Shown here one piece after another: positions 1-8,643 of a stretch of DNA of 64,000 bases (the stretch's first letter is position 1; every line of letters starts with the position of its first letter). Under the pieces are notes generated by a model that was not told where the DNA came from, made no database searches, and was given only the letters and a program-made list of their open reading frames with translations. Position numbers and translations under genes: made by a program. Source of the DNA: Dolichospermum sp. DET69 (GTDB taxonomy: Bacteria; Cyanobacteriota; Cyanobacteriia; Cyanobacteriales; Nostocaceae); assembly GCA_017355425.1 (NCBI GenBank), contig CP070233.1, positions 474,501 through 538,500 of the forward strand, in the 5' to 3' direction.

Positions 1-479
1 ATGCGACCGTAGGGACCACTACCTTGCAGGGTATTTAAATCAACTTTGAGTTCTTTGGCTAATTTGCGGGCGCGGGGTGAAACTACGACTCTGCCGGGTT
101 GATGGTTAGAACCATTTTGAGATGCGGTGACAGGAGTAGCAACTGCGGCAGCAGCGGTAACTGGTATGGGTGCAGGTGTGGAGGGAGCAGCAGCGCCACC
201 TGCGTTGGCTAAGGACTTGGCTGTGGCTATTTCTGCTTCTGTTTCGGCGATATAAGCGATCGCTGCACCGACTGGGGCAGTTTCACCAGCGGGAACAATA
301 ATATAGGCTAGATATCCTTCATAGAAGGTTTCTACATCCATATCAGCCTTATCTGATTCGACAACCACCACCGTTTCGCCTTTCTCCACTTTATCTCCAG
401 GTGACTTGACCCAGGAGACAATTTTGCCTTCGGTCATGGTGGAACTCAGCGCCGGCATAAATACTTCGTTAATGCTCAT
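1..479 (-). CDS. Dihydrolipoamide acyltransferase (pyruvate dehydrogenase E2), 5' part only
   Basis: The reading frame starts at 479 with MSINEVFMPALSSTMTEG and runs off the left edge of the window. The first ~80 residues are a lipoyl domain with the lipoyl-lysine motif ESDKADMDVE. An Ala/Pro-rich linker follows, and then the start of the peripheral subunit-binding domain (SPRARKLAKEL...GSGPYGR). This is the E2 component of the pyruvate dehydrogenase complex, which passes the acetyl group from E1 to CoA in the cytosol. In cyanobacteria the gene is usually called pdhC or odhB. The catalytic domain lies outside the window, so E2 of another 2-oxoacid dehydrogenase is possible but less likely. 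Confidence 0.9.
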   Translation of the reverse strand, partial: MSINEVFMPALSSTMTEGKIVSWVKSPGDKVEKGETVVVVESDKADMDVETFYEGYLAYIIVPAGETAPVGAAIAYIAETEAEIATAKSLANAGGAAAPSTPAPIPVTAAAAVATPVTASQNGSNHQPGRVVVSPRARKLAKELKVDLNTLQGSGPYGR

Positions 480-871
480 GATATGGTGGTTTCAGAATCA
501 ATAATATATGGACTTTAATCTATAGAATTTTAACAGTTTTGTCATCAAGTGGGTGATTTTTTAGAAAAATCAGGTCTTATGAGAACTATCTGTTTTTTTT
601 CCAGAAAACACAACCGCTTACTTCATTGTCGGCGGTTTTGGGGAATTGAATATATTTCTGTGGGAAGATAGTTCTTCCTTGTCAAGTTTACGATAACAAA
701 TTTAAAATAATTTGTCAACCCTCTTAATTATTAATTTCCCCCCCCCCCCCCAAAGTCAGAGTAGAGGTCAAGCGCAATGCTGATTAGTGTCAACTTACTG
801 CTTATAGGATAGCTTGGTAAGCGTAAAACTCAGTGGCTAAAGCCGGAGAGATATAAGCGACACGGGCGAAT
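480..871. other. Intergenic region with a 14-C homopolymer
   Basis: No gene is visible. The stretch lies upstream of the E2 gene and downstream of the small ORF at 872-1054. It holds a run of 14 C at 738-751 after an AT-rich stretch. It also holds most of a structured repeat (813-880), described separately. The E2 promoter should lie in the first ~200 bases, but no box is clear enough to mark. Confidence 0.6.
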
Positions 872-880
872 TTATTCGCC
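813..880 (-). repeat. Structured dispersed repeat, copy B
   Basis: Read on the minus strand this gives GCGAATAAATTCGC (hairpin), then CGTGTCGCTT, then CCGGCTTTAGCC (second hairpin), then ACTGAGTTT. A second copy on the plus strand at 59322-59389 has the same order, with GTGAATAAATTCAC in the first stem. The paired T/A for C/G change keeps the stem. The repeat overlaps the stop codon of the small ORF at 872-1054. Confidence 0.7.
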
Positions 881-1054
881 TTCAATCTTCATTTCTTCTA
901 TAAGCTTATCAGTAAATTCTCTTAATCGTTCTTGCCAGTTTGGGACGGCCTTTAACTTTGCCTTGACTCCAGGTAACACTTTAAAGCAAACAGGGTCTTT
1001 GTCAAACGGCTGTTTACTTGCGAAACCTAATTTGTTATTTTTTTGAAATGGCAT
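872..1054 (-). CDS. Small hypothetical protein, 60 aa
   Basis: A short charged protein starting MPFQKNNKLGF and ending in a Glu/Lys-rich helix (TDKLIEEMKIEGE). I recall similar small proteins (MPF.KNN..GF start, NWQERLR core) as a multicopy cyanobacterial family of unknown function; this is from memory and not verified. It is transcribed divergently from the TnpB gene, with starts about 59 bp apart, so it may be carried by the same mobile unit, but that is inference. No nuclease or transposase motif is present. Its stop codon lies inside the first hairpin of structured repeat copy B. Confidence 0.55.
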   Translation of the reverse strand: MPFQKNNKLGFASKQPFDKDPVCFKVLPGVKAKLKAVPNWQERLREFTDKLIEEMKIEGE

Positions 1055-1112
1055 CGCTATTTACTAAATATGTTGATATACTAACAATATCACAGCATTG
1101 CAGGTCGAAACA

Positions 1113-2435
1113 ATGTCTAAGGCTAAAAAGTTAATGGGGGTCCAACAAGTTTTATTATCCCCAGATAACGAAACAAAAACGGTATTAGAGTATCTTTGTC
1201 AACAATCAGGCAAGATTTATAATAGTGGTGTTTACTTTGCTCGACAGACATTTTTCAAAACTGGAAAGTTGCTAACTAACAAGTTTGATTTGATTTACGA
1301 AAAATCTATCAGTAAATCACTTGTAGCTCAATCAATGCCGTCAGTCCCGATGCAACAAACTTTGATGTCAGTAGCTGAAAGTTTTAAATCTTTTAAAGAA
1401 TTACGCTCTTTGTTTCTCAAAGGTCAATTACATTTTAAACCTAAAGTACCAGATTACTTAACAGGTTCTAAACTTTTCAAGGTCGCTTATCCAAATTCAG
1501 GAGGACAACCCCCAACATTAATTAACGGGCAACTTAGATTTTCTCTAGGATTAACTGTTAGACGATGGTTTGGTATTTCTGATTTTTTCCTAACAATGCC
1601 TTCAAACATTGATTACTCAAAGGTTAAAGAGTTTACTATCCTCCCTAAGAATGAGGCTTTTTATCTGGAAATTTCTTATGAAGTCGAGAGACAAAAGCAT
1701 GATTTAGATATTAGCCAAGCTCTGTCAATTGACTTAGGAACTGCCGATAATTTAGCTGCTTGTGTTGATACTTTGGGTAATTCTTTATTGATTGATGCTC
1801 GTTCGATGAAAGCAATGAATCAGTTATGGAATAAGAAAGTATCAACCCGTAAAGAAAATAAACCAGAAGCTTACTGGGATAATTGGTTAGACAGAGTAAC
1901 CCGTAAACGCAACCATCAAATGAAAGATGGCATTAATAAAGCTGCAAAACTAATTATTGACCATTGCCTAAAGTACAGCATTGGTACATTAGTAATTGGC
2001 TGGAATGAAGGTTTTAAATCTAATGCCAATATGGGTAAATTAAACAATCAAAAGTTCGTTCAAATGCCTTTGGGTAAACTCAAAGACCGACTAAAACAAT
2101 TATGTGATTTACACGGAATTAGATTTCAAGAAACTGAAGAATCTTATACGTCAAAAGCATCTTTCTTGGATGGAGACTCCCTACCCGTTTATGGTCAAAA
2201 ACCAGAAGGGTGGAAAGCATCGGGTAAGCGCGTTAAACGTGGATTGTATCAGTCAGCTAATGGTTCAATTGTTAACGCTGATCTAAACGGCGCAGCGAAC
2301 ATTTTAAGAAAAGTAGCCAGCAATCTAAGCTTAGACTTAGGCTCACTGGGTAGGCGTTGTTTGACGAACGCAGCGAGAATTAGGCTTTGGGTTTTACCTA
2401 AATCTATTCTGTCAGTAGAATCTCAGTGTCTTTAG
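1113..2435 (+). CDS. TnpB family RNA-guided nuclease (IS200/IS605 OrfB-like)
   Basis: TnpB-type protein of 440 residues from ATG 1113; a TTG at 1098 would add five residues. The RuvC-like core is visible: LSIDLGTADN (first Asp), LVIGWNEGF (Glu), and NADLNGAANI (last Asp). These proteins are transposon-carried endonucleases guided by an RNA from the element's right end. The usual CxxC...CxxC zinc ribbon between the second and third motifs is missing; the region instead reads TSKASFLDGDSLPVYG. No TnpA lies beside it, so the unit is non-autonomous (IS1341-like). The catalytic residues look intact, so activity is possible. Left end of the element not located. Confidence 0.9.
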   Translation: MSKAKKLMGVQQVLLSPDNETKTVLEYLCQQSGKIYNSGVYFARQTFFKTGKLLTNKFDLIYEKSISKSLVAQSMPSVPMQQTLMSVAESFKSFKELRSLFLKGQLHFKPKVPDYLTGSKLFKVAYPNSGGQPPTLINGQLRFSLGLTVRRWFGISDFFLTMPSNIDYSKVKEFTILPKNEAFYLEISYEVERQKHDLDISQALSIDLGTADNLAACVDTLGNSLLIDARSMKAMNQLWNKKVSTRKENKPEAYWDNWLDRVTRKRNHQMKDGINKAAKLIIDHCLKYSIGTLVIGWNEGFKSNANMGKLNNQKFVQMPLGKLKDRLKQLCDLHGIRFQETEESYTSKASFLDGDSLPVYGQKPEGWKASGKRVKRGLYQSANGSIVNADLNGAANILRKVASNLSLDLGSLGRRCLTNAARIRLWVLPKSILSVESQCL

Positions 2436-2450
2436 ACCTGAGAGTGTCAA
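2290..2450 (+). ncRNA. Candidate omega-RNA / right end of the TnpB element
   Basis: TnpB guide RNAs come from the 3' end of the gene and the adjoining element end. Here the segment has a stem GCGTT...AACGC near 2354-2371 and an imperfect hairpin CTCAGTGTCTTTAGACCTGAG cut at 2422-2442, just past and across the stop codon. The element probably ends near 2450 (GAGAGTGTCAA). The position is inferred from the family; no terminus was confirmed. Confidence 0.35.
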
Positions 2451-2490
2451 TCTTATGAAAATGAATTTTAGAAGGATCTAGTTTTGATAA

Positions 2491-2545
2491 CTGTGGAGGC
2501 AGAGCCTCTGTGATAGCATTCCCAGTCAGAGACTGGGAACGAGAT
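2491..2545. repeat. Double-hairpin dispersed repeat
   Basis: Two adjacent inverted repeats: GAGGC-AGA-GCCTC and then TTCCCAGTC-AGA-GACTGGGAA. They fill the gap between the TnpB element and the YlqD-like gene. Such double hairpins are common dispersed repeats in cyanobacteria. It could also end transcription for either neighbour, as both genes point towards it. Confidence 0.6.
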
Positions 2546-2574
2546 ATGCTAAACTTCTACTTCAGTGGTAATGT

Positions 2575-3024
2575 TTAGATATCACCACGAATTTCTTCGA
2601 CAATGCCATCACGCAGGACAACTTCAACCTGCATTTTACTAATCAGGTTATCTCCTAGTTCAATGCGGAAAAAGCTTTCCATTTGAAATTGGTTGACTTC
2701 TTGATCTAATTCCAACAATTGTACTTGTTGGAGGTTTTGCAGCATTTGATTTTTCTGCTCTAGAAGTTCACTTTTCTTCTGATTGACTTGAAGTTGAACA
2801 TTGTCAATTTGTTGGAGTGTTTGTGGTCCTGGGGGTTGAACACTCTGTTTTTGAATGGCGCTAACTGCTCTTTGACCTTCAACGTCTAGTTGTTGCAGTT
2901 GTTGGTCAACTTGGTTAATCTGACCTTGTAGTTGCTGTTGCACTTCCTCTTTCCAGAGACTCGTAACTATGGCTTTGACATTAATCGGGCGTTTTAAAAG
3001 CAATTGCGGGTTGGAGACATCCAT
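2575..3024 (-). CDS. YlqD-like coiled-coil protein
   Basis: 149 residues from the ATG at 3024 (MDVSNPQLLLKRPI). An upstream ATG at 3093 would add 23 residues lying inside the neighbouring ligase gene, so it is less likely. The N-terminus (residues ~1-30) carries the conserved LLLKRPINVKAIVT segment. A long Gln-rich coiled coil covers ~30-115. The C-terminus is a small beta-rich domain (FFRIELGDNLISKMQVEVVLRDGIVEEI, split here by position only). This matches the YlqD family, whose role is unknown. It sits 19 bp downstream of the acyl-activating ligase on the same strand, so the two may be co-transcribed. Confidence 0.75.
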   Translation of the reverse strand: MDVSNPQLLLKRPINVKAIVTSLWKEEVQQQLQGQINQVDQQLQQLDVEGQRAVSAIQKQSVQPPGPQTLQQIDNVQLQVNQKKSELLEQKNQMLQNLQQVQLLELDQEVNQFQMESFFRIELGDNLISKMQVEVVLRDGIVEEIRGDI

Positions 3025-3043
3025 AAATATTGTACTTAGGAAA

Positions 3044-4984
3044 TTATTTGGTAAACATTCCGTCAATAATATCGCAATATCGTTCCATAACAATATGACG
3101 ACGGATTTTGAGAGTTTGTGTCATTAGTCCATTTTCAATTGAGAATTGTTCCTCAATGAGTTTGAACGGTCCAATACGATCATCGGCTCGATAGCTGGGA
3201 CGGTTTTGAACTTCTCTATTTAATTCTTGACGAAATAAATCCTGGACTATTTTACCCTCTAAGTCAATCTTTTGAGTATTATTTTGAGTTTGGTCCCATT
3301 TTGCTAAGGCTTCCAGGTTAGGAACAATCAAAGCGCCAATGCTCCGTTGATCTTGTCCTACTAACATGATTTGGTCAATGTAGGGCGATCGCAAACAAGC
3401 ATCTTCTATGGGCTGAGGTTCGATATTTTCGCCGTTGGTTAAGACAATGGTATCCTTTGCTCTACCTGTTAATACTAGGTCATTTTCGGGAGTTACCCAA
3501 CCTAAATCACCGCTATCAAACCAACCCTCTGCGTCTATAGCTTTCTTTGTGGCTTCGGGATTTTGATAATAGCCCTGCATGATTTGTGGCCCTTTGAGCA
3601 GAACTAAACCCCGTTCTCCTACTGGTAGAGGTTGACGAGTTTCCGGATTGACAATTTTAACTTCCGTACCGGGAATTGGCTGTCCTGACGAACCCCGTAA
3701 ATTCCGCCAAGGACGACGGGCATTAGTTACGGGTGAGGTTTCCGTCAAACCATAACCTTGTAATATTTCAACGCCGACAATTTCAAAAAAGTTATCTATG
3801 TATCCAGGTAGCGCCCCACCACCACTAATGACGTGCTTAATGTTGCCACCTGTGGCTTCTCGCACTTTGCCATAAACTAATTTTTCACCTAGTTTATGGA
3901 ACGATAACAAACCTAATTCTACTATTTTGGCTTGCGATCGCTCAATCACTGAAGCATGAAGATGATTCAAACTCAATCCTTGAGAAATGCGTCGCGCTTC
4001 AATATATTTCTGGCTCATTTCCAGTAAAAACTTCACCAAGCTTTGTTTTTTGGCTGGTTGTTCGCGGAATTGCTTTTGCACTCCTTCATAAATTGACTCC
4101 CATAATCGAGGCACAGCAATCATGTAATTGGGTTTAAATTTCTTTAAATCTCCTTTAACAGAACGCAAGTTAGTGTAAATTTGGGTACAGCCTTGAGAAA
4201 TTAAGAAATACTCACCACTGCGTTCATAACTATGCCATGTAGGTAAAATGCTGAGAGCTATATCTCCTTTTTCTGGTTGTACTACCGTTCCCAAATTTTT
4301 AACTTGGTGCAGCAAATTTTTGTGAGATAGCATCACACCCTTAGGTTTTCCCGTAGTTCCAGAGGTATAAATTAGGGTGGCTAAAGTTTCGCCGCTGTAT
4401 TTAGTTGCTACTAAGGTGTTGTTACTACCAATGTCTAATAACTGAGAAAAGTTCACCACTTGAAAATTAAGTTCTGTGGATGGTATTTCATCAGAAATCA
4501 GCACTACCAGTTTAATCGGTAATTCATTGAGGCTTTCTCCTAGTTTATTGAGAGTTTTGATATCCTCAACTACTAGCGCTGTACTACCACTATGGGAAAT
4601 AATATAAAGTAATTCTTCTTTGTCTGCTTGGGCGCTACGAACTGCATTTACCGCTCCAGCAGTCATGATACCCTGATCGGCAATAAACCAACGGGGACTA
4701 TTATCAGCAATTAGAGAAACCCTTTCACCATAGGTAACTCCTAATGTCTGCAAACCAGCCGCAAATTGTTGAATTTGCTCTGACAACTGACTATAGGTAA
4801 TTTTAACTTCTGGTTTAGAGTGGGGATTATGTAGAGCCACAATATTACCAAATTTCTTGGCAGCTAAAGTCCAAATTTCTGGTAGTGACTCAACTTTTGT
4901 GTAATCCACTAAACTCTGTAATGCCAGGCTTTCTCGCTCGGAAATATTAGCTAAGAAAGAAGTTGCAGATTGGTTATTTGTCAT
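3044..4984 (-). CDS. Long-chain acyl-CoA / acyl-ACP synthetase (AMP-binding)
   Basis: 646 residues of the ANL adenylating superfamily. The phosphate-binding motif YTSGTTGKPKG is near residue 210. GYGLTETSP and the hinge segment DSGDLGWV...LTGRAKDTIVL follow in the expected order. The protein activates a fatty acid as acyl-AMP and then transfers it to CoA or ACP. In cyanobacteria the single long-chain enzyme of this type (Aas) recycles free fatty acids to acyl-ACP, and the length fits. I cannot separate Aas from a CoA ligase by motif. It is followed at once by the YlqD-like gene. No defect is visible. Confidence 0.85.
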   Translation of the reverse strand: MTNNQSATSFLANISERESLALQSLVDYTKVESLPEIWTLAAKKFGNIVALHNPHSKPEVKITYSQLSEQIQQFAAGLQTLGVTYGERVSLIADNSPRWFIADQGIMTAGAVNAVRSAQADKEELLYIISHSGSTALVVEDIKTLNKLGESLNELPIKLVVLISDEIPSTELNFQVVNFSQLLDIGSNNTLVATKYSGETLATLIYTSGTTGKPKGVMLSHKNLLHQVKNLGTVVQPEKGDIALSILPTWHSYERSGEYFLISQGCTQIYTNLRSVKGDLKKFKPNYMIAVPRLWESIYEGVQKQFREQPAKKQSLVKFLLEMSQKYIEARRISQGLSLNHLHASVIERSQAKIVELGLLSFHKLGEKLVYGKVREATGGNIKHVISGGGALPGYIDNFFEIVGVEILQGYGLTETSPVTNARRPWRNLRGSSGQPIPGTEVKIVNPETRQPLPVGERGLVLLKGPQIMQGYYQNPEATKKAIDAEGWFDSGDLGWVTPENDLVLTGRAKDTIVLTNGENIEPQPIEDACLRSPYIDQIMLVGQDQRSIGALIVPNLEALAKWDQTQNNTQKIDLEGKIVQDLFRQELNREVQNRPSYRADDRIGPFKLIEEQFSIENGLMTQTLKIRRHIVMERYCDIIDGMFTK

Positions 4985-5192
4985 TGTTAAATTAAATTAA
5001 TAACGCTATCTAATATTTAGTTTACATATTATTGGATAAAAATTACTGAATTATTCCCCCGTTCCATCTACAAAAATCTATGCTAAACTGATTATAGATA
5101 AACTAAATACTATGGTTACGTCTTATTACTTTCCATATATTTTAAGACTAACCAAACTGTTCCTATGTAATTTCGTTTGGGAATAATTCCCT

Positions 5193-5438
5193 ATGGGTTT
5201 AATGGATGTATTATTGCTTACCGTCATCAATGCTGGGGCTTGTTTAGTTTTACCAAAGCTGCTATCTATGATTGTGGTTCGTAAACCTGAACAATCTTCC
5301 CTATTTTCCCTTGCTTCTAGTTGCAAATCCGCCAATAGGAAAATGACGAGTTTCCCATATTGTACAGTTTACTCATTAACTGGTAGTCAATTTTGTAAAT
5401 TTAGTCCGCGTTTTTGTGATCAATGTTCTCTTAATTAA
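5193..5438 (+). CDS. Small hypothetical membrane protein, 81 aa
   Basis: Starts MGLMDVLLLTVINAGACL, giving one hydrophobic segment over residues ~4-28, followed by a hydrophilic Ser-rich tail with five cysteines. Short cyanobacterial proteins with a similar start (one membrane helix ending in LPKLLS) seem familiar to me, but the C-terminal half here looks unlike them and may have drifted. No strong ribosome binding site precedes it. A perfect hairpin at 5426-5444 overlaps the end of the ORF. An opposing ORF (5126-5335) has no recognisable character, so this strand is preferred. Confidence 0.4.
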   Translation: MGLMDVLLLTVINAGACLVLPKLLSMIVVRKPEQSSLFSLASSCKSANRKMTSFPYCTVYSLTGSQFCKFSPRFCDQCSLN

Positions 5439-5444
5439 AGAGAA
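5426..5444. terminator. Hairpin with AT-rich flank
   Basis: TTCTCTT-AATTA-AAGAGAA forms a 7-bp stem followed by TAAAATTTTA. It lies between the small plus-strand ORF and the 3' end of recQ on the minus strand. It could end transcription from either side. Confidence 0.45.
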
Positions 5445-5496
5445 TAAAATTTTAAGTGTAATCAAACGCAGATAAATTGGCTTTGTCTGCGAAAAA

Positions 5497-7686
5497 CTAA
5501 AAGTCAATATCATTTTTAATGGATTTCTGTTTTTCACGGCGCCATTTTGCTCTAACTAAACGAATATCGTCAAAACTGTAGCTTTCACCTAAATTTTCTC
5601 GAATGGGTGTGAGCGCAATATCACCAACAATTTCTAAGACGTTCCAGATTTTTTTCTGGCGTTCTAAGGGGACTAATTGACTTAAATCTAGAGGTTGTTT
5701 TTTCTCAATTAAGTCGGAGAGATGACGAATAATTGTTGTAGGACGGATGTTGCGTTTGTGCGCGATTTCCTGAATACTCAAACCCTGGTTATATAACTCT
5801 AATGTTGTTAGTTCTGTATCGGAGGGTGAGTTAGGAGAAGGTGAGAAATGAACTTGATTAATGGTTTTTTCTGGTAAACCTTGTTCTTGACGATATGCTT
5901 GAATTTCTGCTAGGAAACTTTTGCCATATTGGGATAATTTATGACTACCAACTCCAGAAAGATTGCCAAATTCATCTAAAGTGTTAGGCTGCATTTGTGC
6001 CATTAATTTTAAGGTAGAATCATGGAAGATGACGTAGGGTGGCACTGCTTGTTCGTCTGCGAGTTGTTTACGAAGCGATCGCAATTTTTGCATGAGAACT
6101 TCCACATCTGCGGCTTTACCACCACTATCTTCCCAAGTAACTTTTTGAGCAATGGGAACAGCAATAGAAACTGTGCGTTGTTTTCGCATTACTTCCCAAC
6201 TTAAAGCATTAAGTTTTAAAATTGAATAACCATCAGATGTTTGTTCTAATAAACCTTGATGTAAAAGTGATCTTCCTAACATTCTCCATTCATCTACTGT
6301 TTTATCTTTACCAATTCCATAGGTAGAAAGTTGATCATGTTTATTAACAACGATTTTCTGATTTTTTCCACCTCTTAACACATCAATAATATGTAACATC
6401 CCAAATCTTTCTTTAGACCTAGCCACACAAGATAAAAATTTCATGGCTTCAATTGTCCAATCTTGGATAGGTTTGGGGTAAAGACAATTATCACAATTTC
6501 CGCAATTTCCCGGAAATCTTTCCCCAAAATAACTTAATTGAATTGTGCGTCTACAATCTGTTCCTTCTGCATAATCAATAACTTGACGAAGTTGCTGTTT
6601 AGCTATTAGCTGTTCTTGCGGATCTGGTTTTTGATTAATACTCCATTCAATGGTTTTAATATCACCATAATTAAAAAATAGTGTACATTTGGAAGGTTCA
6701 TCATCTCTGCCGGCTCGTCCTGACTCTTGATAATAACTTTCTAAATTTCGGGGTAAATCAGAATGAACTACAAACCGGACATCAGGTTTATTAATGCCCA
6801 TACCAAAGGCAACTGTGGCTACCATTACCCGCACATCATCCCGAATAAATCGAGTTTGATTTTTTGATCTTTCATCATCACTTAAACCAGCATGATAAGG
6901 CAGAACTGAAACTTGATCATTTTGTAATTTTAAAGTTATTTCATCAACTTTTTTCCGGGTTAAACAATAGATAATTCCTGAACCTTCATTTTCTCTAACT
7001 ATTGCTAATAATTCGGCATAAGCGCGGTTACTTTTAGCGCGGACTTCATAATGAAGATTTTGGCGGTTAAAACTAGCAATATGAATACTTGGCTGTTTTA
7101 ATCCTAATTGTTCAATAATATCAGCCTTGACTCTATCTGTAGCAGTAGCAGTTAAAGCAACTGTAGGCACATTAGGATAACGTTTTCTGAGTAATCTTAG
7201 TTGCCGATATTCTGGGCGGAAATCATGCCCCCATTCGGAGACACAATGGGCTTCATCAATAGCAAATGTAGAAATACCAAATTTTTCTTTAACTACGTCT
7301 AAAAGAGGGAGAAATCGGTCACTGACGAGACGTTCTGGGGCGACATAAAGTAATTTTATTTTACCATTCATGATCGCTTCTTCACGGGAGCGAACTTTAT
7401 AGGCATTAAGACTACTATTCAGAAATGTGGCGGAAATATTATTAGTTCGCAGTGCTTCTACTTGATCTTGCATTAAAGCTATCAATGGTGACACTACCAC
7501 TGTTAAACCTGGTTTTAATAGTGCTGGTAATTGAAAGCATAGAGATTTTCCGCCACCTGTGGGCATAATTACCATTAAATCACGATTTGCTAAGGCATCT
7601 TCAATAATTTGCCTTTGTCCAGGGCGAAATTGATCATAACCAAAATGATGTTTTAAGTGTTTTTCTAAGTCCGGGTACTGAAGCAT
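5497..7686 (-). CDS. recQ: ATP-dependent DNA helicase RecQ
   Basis: 729 residues. The helicase core covers ~1-340: Walker A MPTGGGKSLCFQLPAL, the DEAH box in AIDEAHCVSEWGHDFR, and motif VI QESGRAGRD. The zinc-binding RecQ-CT region (DCRR...CGNCDNC) is near 375-400, and an HRDC domain is near 530-600. A C-terminal helix-turn-helix (LYNQGLSIQEIAHKRNI, ~640-690) is the extra domain found in many bacterial RecQ proteins. It unwinds DNA 3' to 5' during recombination repair and fork restart. All expected catalytic motifs are present. It is monocistronic, with repeats upstream. Confidence 0.97.
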   Translation of the reverse strand: MLQYPDLEKHLKHHFGYDQFRPGQRQIIEDALANRDLMVIMPTGGGKSLCFQLPALLKPGLTVVVSPLIALMQDQVEALRTNNISATFLNSSLNAYKVRSREEAIMNGKIKLLYVAPERLVSDRFLPLLDVVKEKFGISTFAIDEAHCVSEWGHDFRPEYRQLRLLRKRYPNVPTVALTATATDRVKADIIEQLGLKQPSIHIASFNRQNLHYEVRAKSNRAYAELLAIVRENEGSGIIYCLTRKKVDEITLKLQNDQVSVLPYHAGLSDDERSKNQTRFIRDDVRVMVATVAFGMGINKPDVRFVVHSDLPRNLESYYQESGRAGRDDEPSKCTLFFNYGDIKTIEWSINQKPDPQEQLIAKQQLRQVIDYAEGTDCRRTIQLSYFGERFPGNCGNCDNCLYPKPIQDWTIEAMKFLSCVARSKERFGMLHIIDVLRGGKNQKIVVNKHDQLSTYGIGKDKTVDEWRMLGRSLLHQGLLEQTSDGYSILKLNALSWEVMRKQRTVSIAVPIAQKVTWEDSGGKAADVEVLMQKLRSLRKQLADEQAVPPYVIFHDSTLKLMAQMQPNTLDEFGNLSGVGSHKLSQYGKSFLAEIQAYRQEQGLPEKTINQVHFSPSPNSPSDTELTTLELYNQGLSIQEIAHKRNIRPTTIIRHLSDLIEKKQPLDLSQLVPLERQKKIWNVLEIVGDIALTPIRENLGESYSFDDIRLVRAKWRREKQKSIKNDIDF

Positions 7687-7805
7687 GGTAGATGGCCACT
7701 GCGTGTCTGGGTTGTGATGAAGATATTAAAATTTTAACTCACGTTGGGGAATTGGAAGAGGGATAGTAGTTATAATTATAGACACAAGATTAATGAAAAT
7801 TGTCT

Positions 7806-7831
7806 GATAGCGAAGCGTGGCGTTAGCCATA
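7806..7831. repeat. Dispersed ~24-bp GATAGCG...GCCATA repeat
   Basis: GATAGCGAAGCGTGGCGTTA followed by GCCATA. Related copies are at 11794-11817, 18743-18770, 34399-34422 and 59160-59188, in both orientations. The inner part (CGTAGCGTGGC type) is partly palindromic. All copies lie between genes, next to other repeats or broken genes. Confidence 0.6.
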
Positions 7832-8060
7832 TCAGGATTTCCACCGATTTTAGGATTGACAGAATGAAGATGAGGGTTTTCTCCGTAATTACCATTTATA
7901 GGAAATTGTCAGAATCAGGATTTCCACCGATTTTAGGATTTACAGGATGAAGACGAGGGTTTTCTCCGTAATTACCAATTATGGGAAATTGTCAGAATCA
8001 GGATTTTAGAGATTTACAGAATGAAGATGAGGGTTTTCTCCGTAATTACCATTTATAGGA
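7832..8060 (+). repeat. Tandem repeat, 83-bp period, three copies
   Basis: Each copy has TCAGGATTTCCACCGATTTT, then AGGATTTACAGGATGAAGA (with changes), then GGGTTTTCTCCGTAATTACC and TATAGGAAAT. Copies begin near 7832, 7915 and 7998; the third has lost part of its first section. The last copy ends in ATAGGAAATAACA, which supplies the purine-rich stretch just before the ATG of the DUF29 gene at 8068. The TCAGGATTT/AGGATTTACAGGAT core is shared with the large satellite at 26.7-30.1 kb. Confidence 0.85.
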
Positions 8061-8067
8061 AATAACA

Positions 8068-8577
8068 ATGACACAAGAATTGATGGAATTAAGACAAAGT
8101 ATCTTGGAAGGACGTTATGATGATGCGTTGGAAATTGTTGATGATTTGGAGGATATGAGTAAACAGGGAACTTTGCGAAAAATAGAAGCTTTTTTAGTTA
8201 GGTTGGTTATTCATCTGATTAAAAATCAACTTGAACAGCGGTTAACTAATTCTTGGATTGCTTCTATTTCTGATTCTGTGATTCAAATTGCTAAATTAAA
8301 TATTAAAGATAATCAAAAATCCTATTATATTAAATCTGATGAATGGGGTGAATATTTAGTGGAATCTGTAGAAATGGCAATTCGTCCAGCTAGTGCGGAG
8401 ATTTTTAGTGGGACGTTAAAACCAAGTCAAGTTTCTCAAAGATTGAATCGAGAAGAATTGATTGATTTTGCGGAAAATCTTTTGTTGTTAACTTATGAAT
8501 ATCAACCTAAAGAGTTAGCAAAAATGATTGATAATTATTTAGCAGAATTACCAGGTGGTGAAGATTGGTTTGAGTAA
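8068..8577 (+). CDS. DUF29 family protein
   Basis: 169 residues, close to the usual DUF29 length. It shows the family pattern: an N-terminal acidic helix, an RKIEAFLVRLVIHLIKNQLE segment (~50), NSWIASISDSVIQI (~70), and a C-terminal LLLLTYEYQPKELAKMIDNY helix. DUF29 proteins are widespread in cyanobacteria, often in many copies; the role is unknown. The start is supported by GGAAAT 9 bp upstream, which is part of a tandem repeat. No partner gene is evident. Confidence 0.85.
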   Translation: MTQELMELRQSILEGRYDDALEIVDDLEDMSKQGTLRKIEAFLVRLVIHLIKNQLEQRLTNSWIASISDSVIQIAKLNIKDNQKSYYIKSDEWGEYLVESVEMAIRPASAEIFSGTLKPSQVSQRLNREELIDFAENLLLLTYEYQPKELAKMIDNYLAELPGGEDWFE

Positions 8578-8643
8578 TTTTGAAAGGATAGATATTTTGG
8601 CTATATTTTTAATTAAGTTTGAAGCTGCTAAACTAATCAAGAA

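Noticed and set aside
872-1054. TnpA transposase partner for the first TnpB
   Set aside because: It is only 60 residues, with no HUH or Tyr motif and no serine recombinase motif.
5126-5335. 69-residue minus-strand ORF
   Set aside because: It overlaps the plus-strand membrane-protein ORF, which has a clearer hydrophobic segment; nothing recognisable on this strand.
7744-7950. 68-residue plus-strand ORF
   Set aside because: It runs through the dispersed repeat and the 83-bp tandem repeat and has no protein character.
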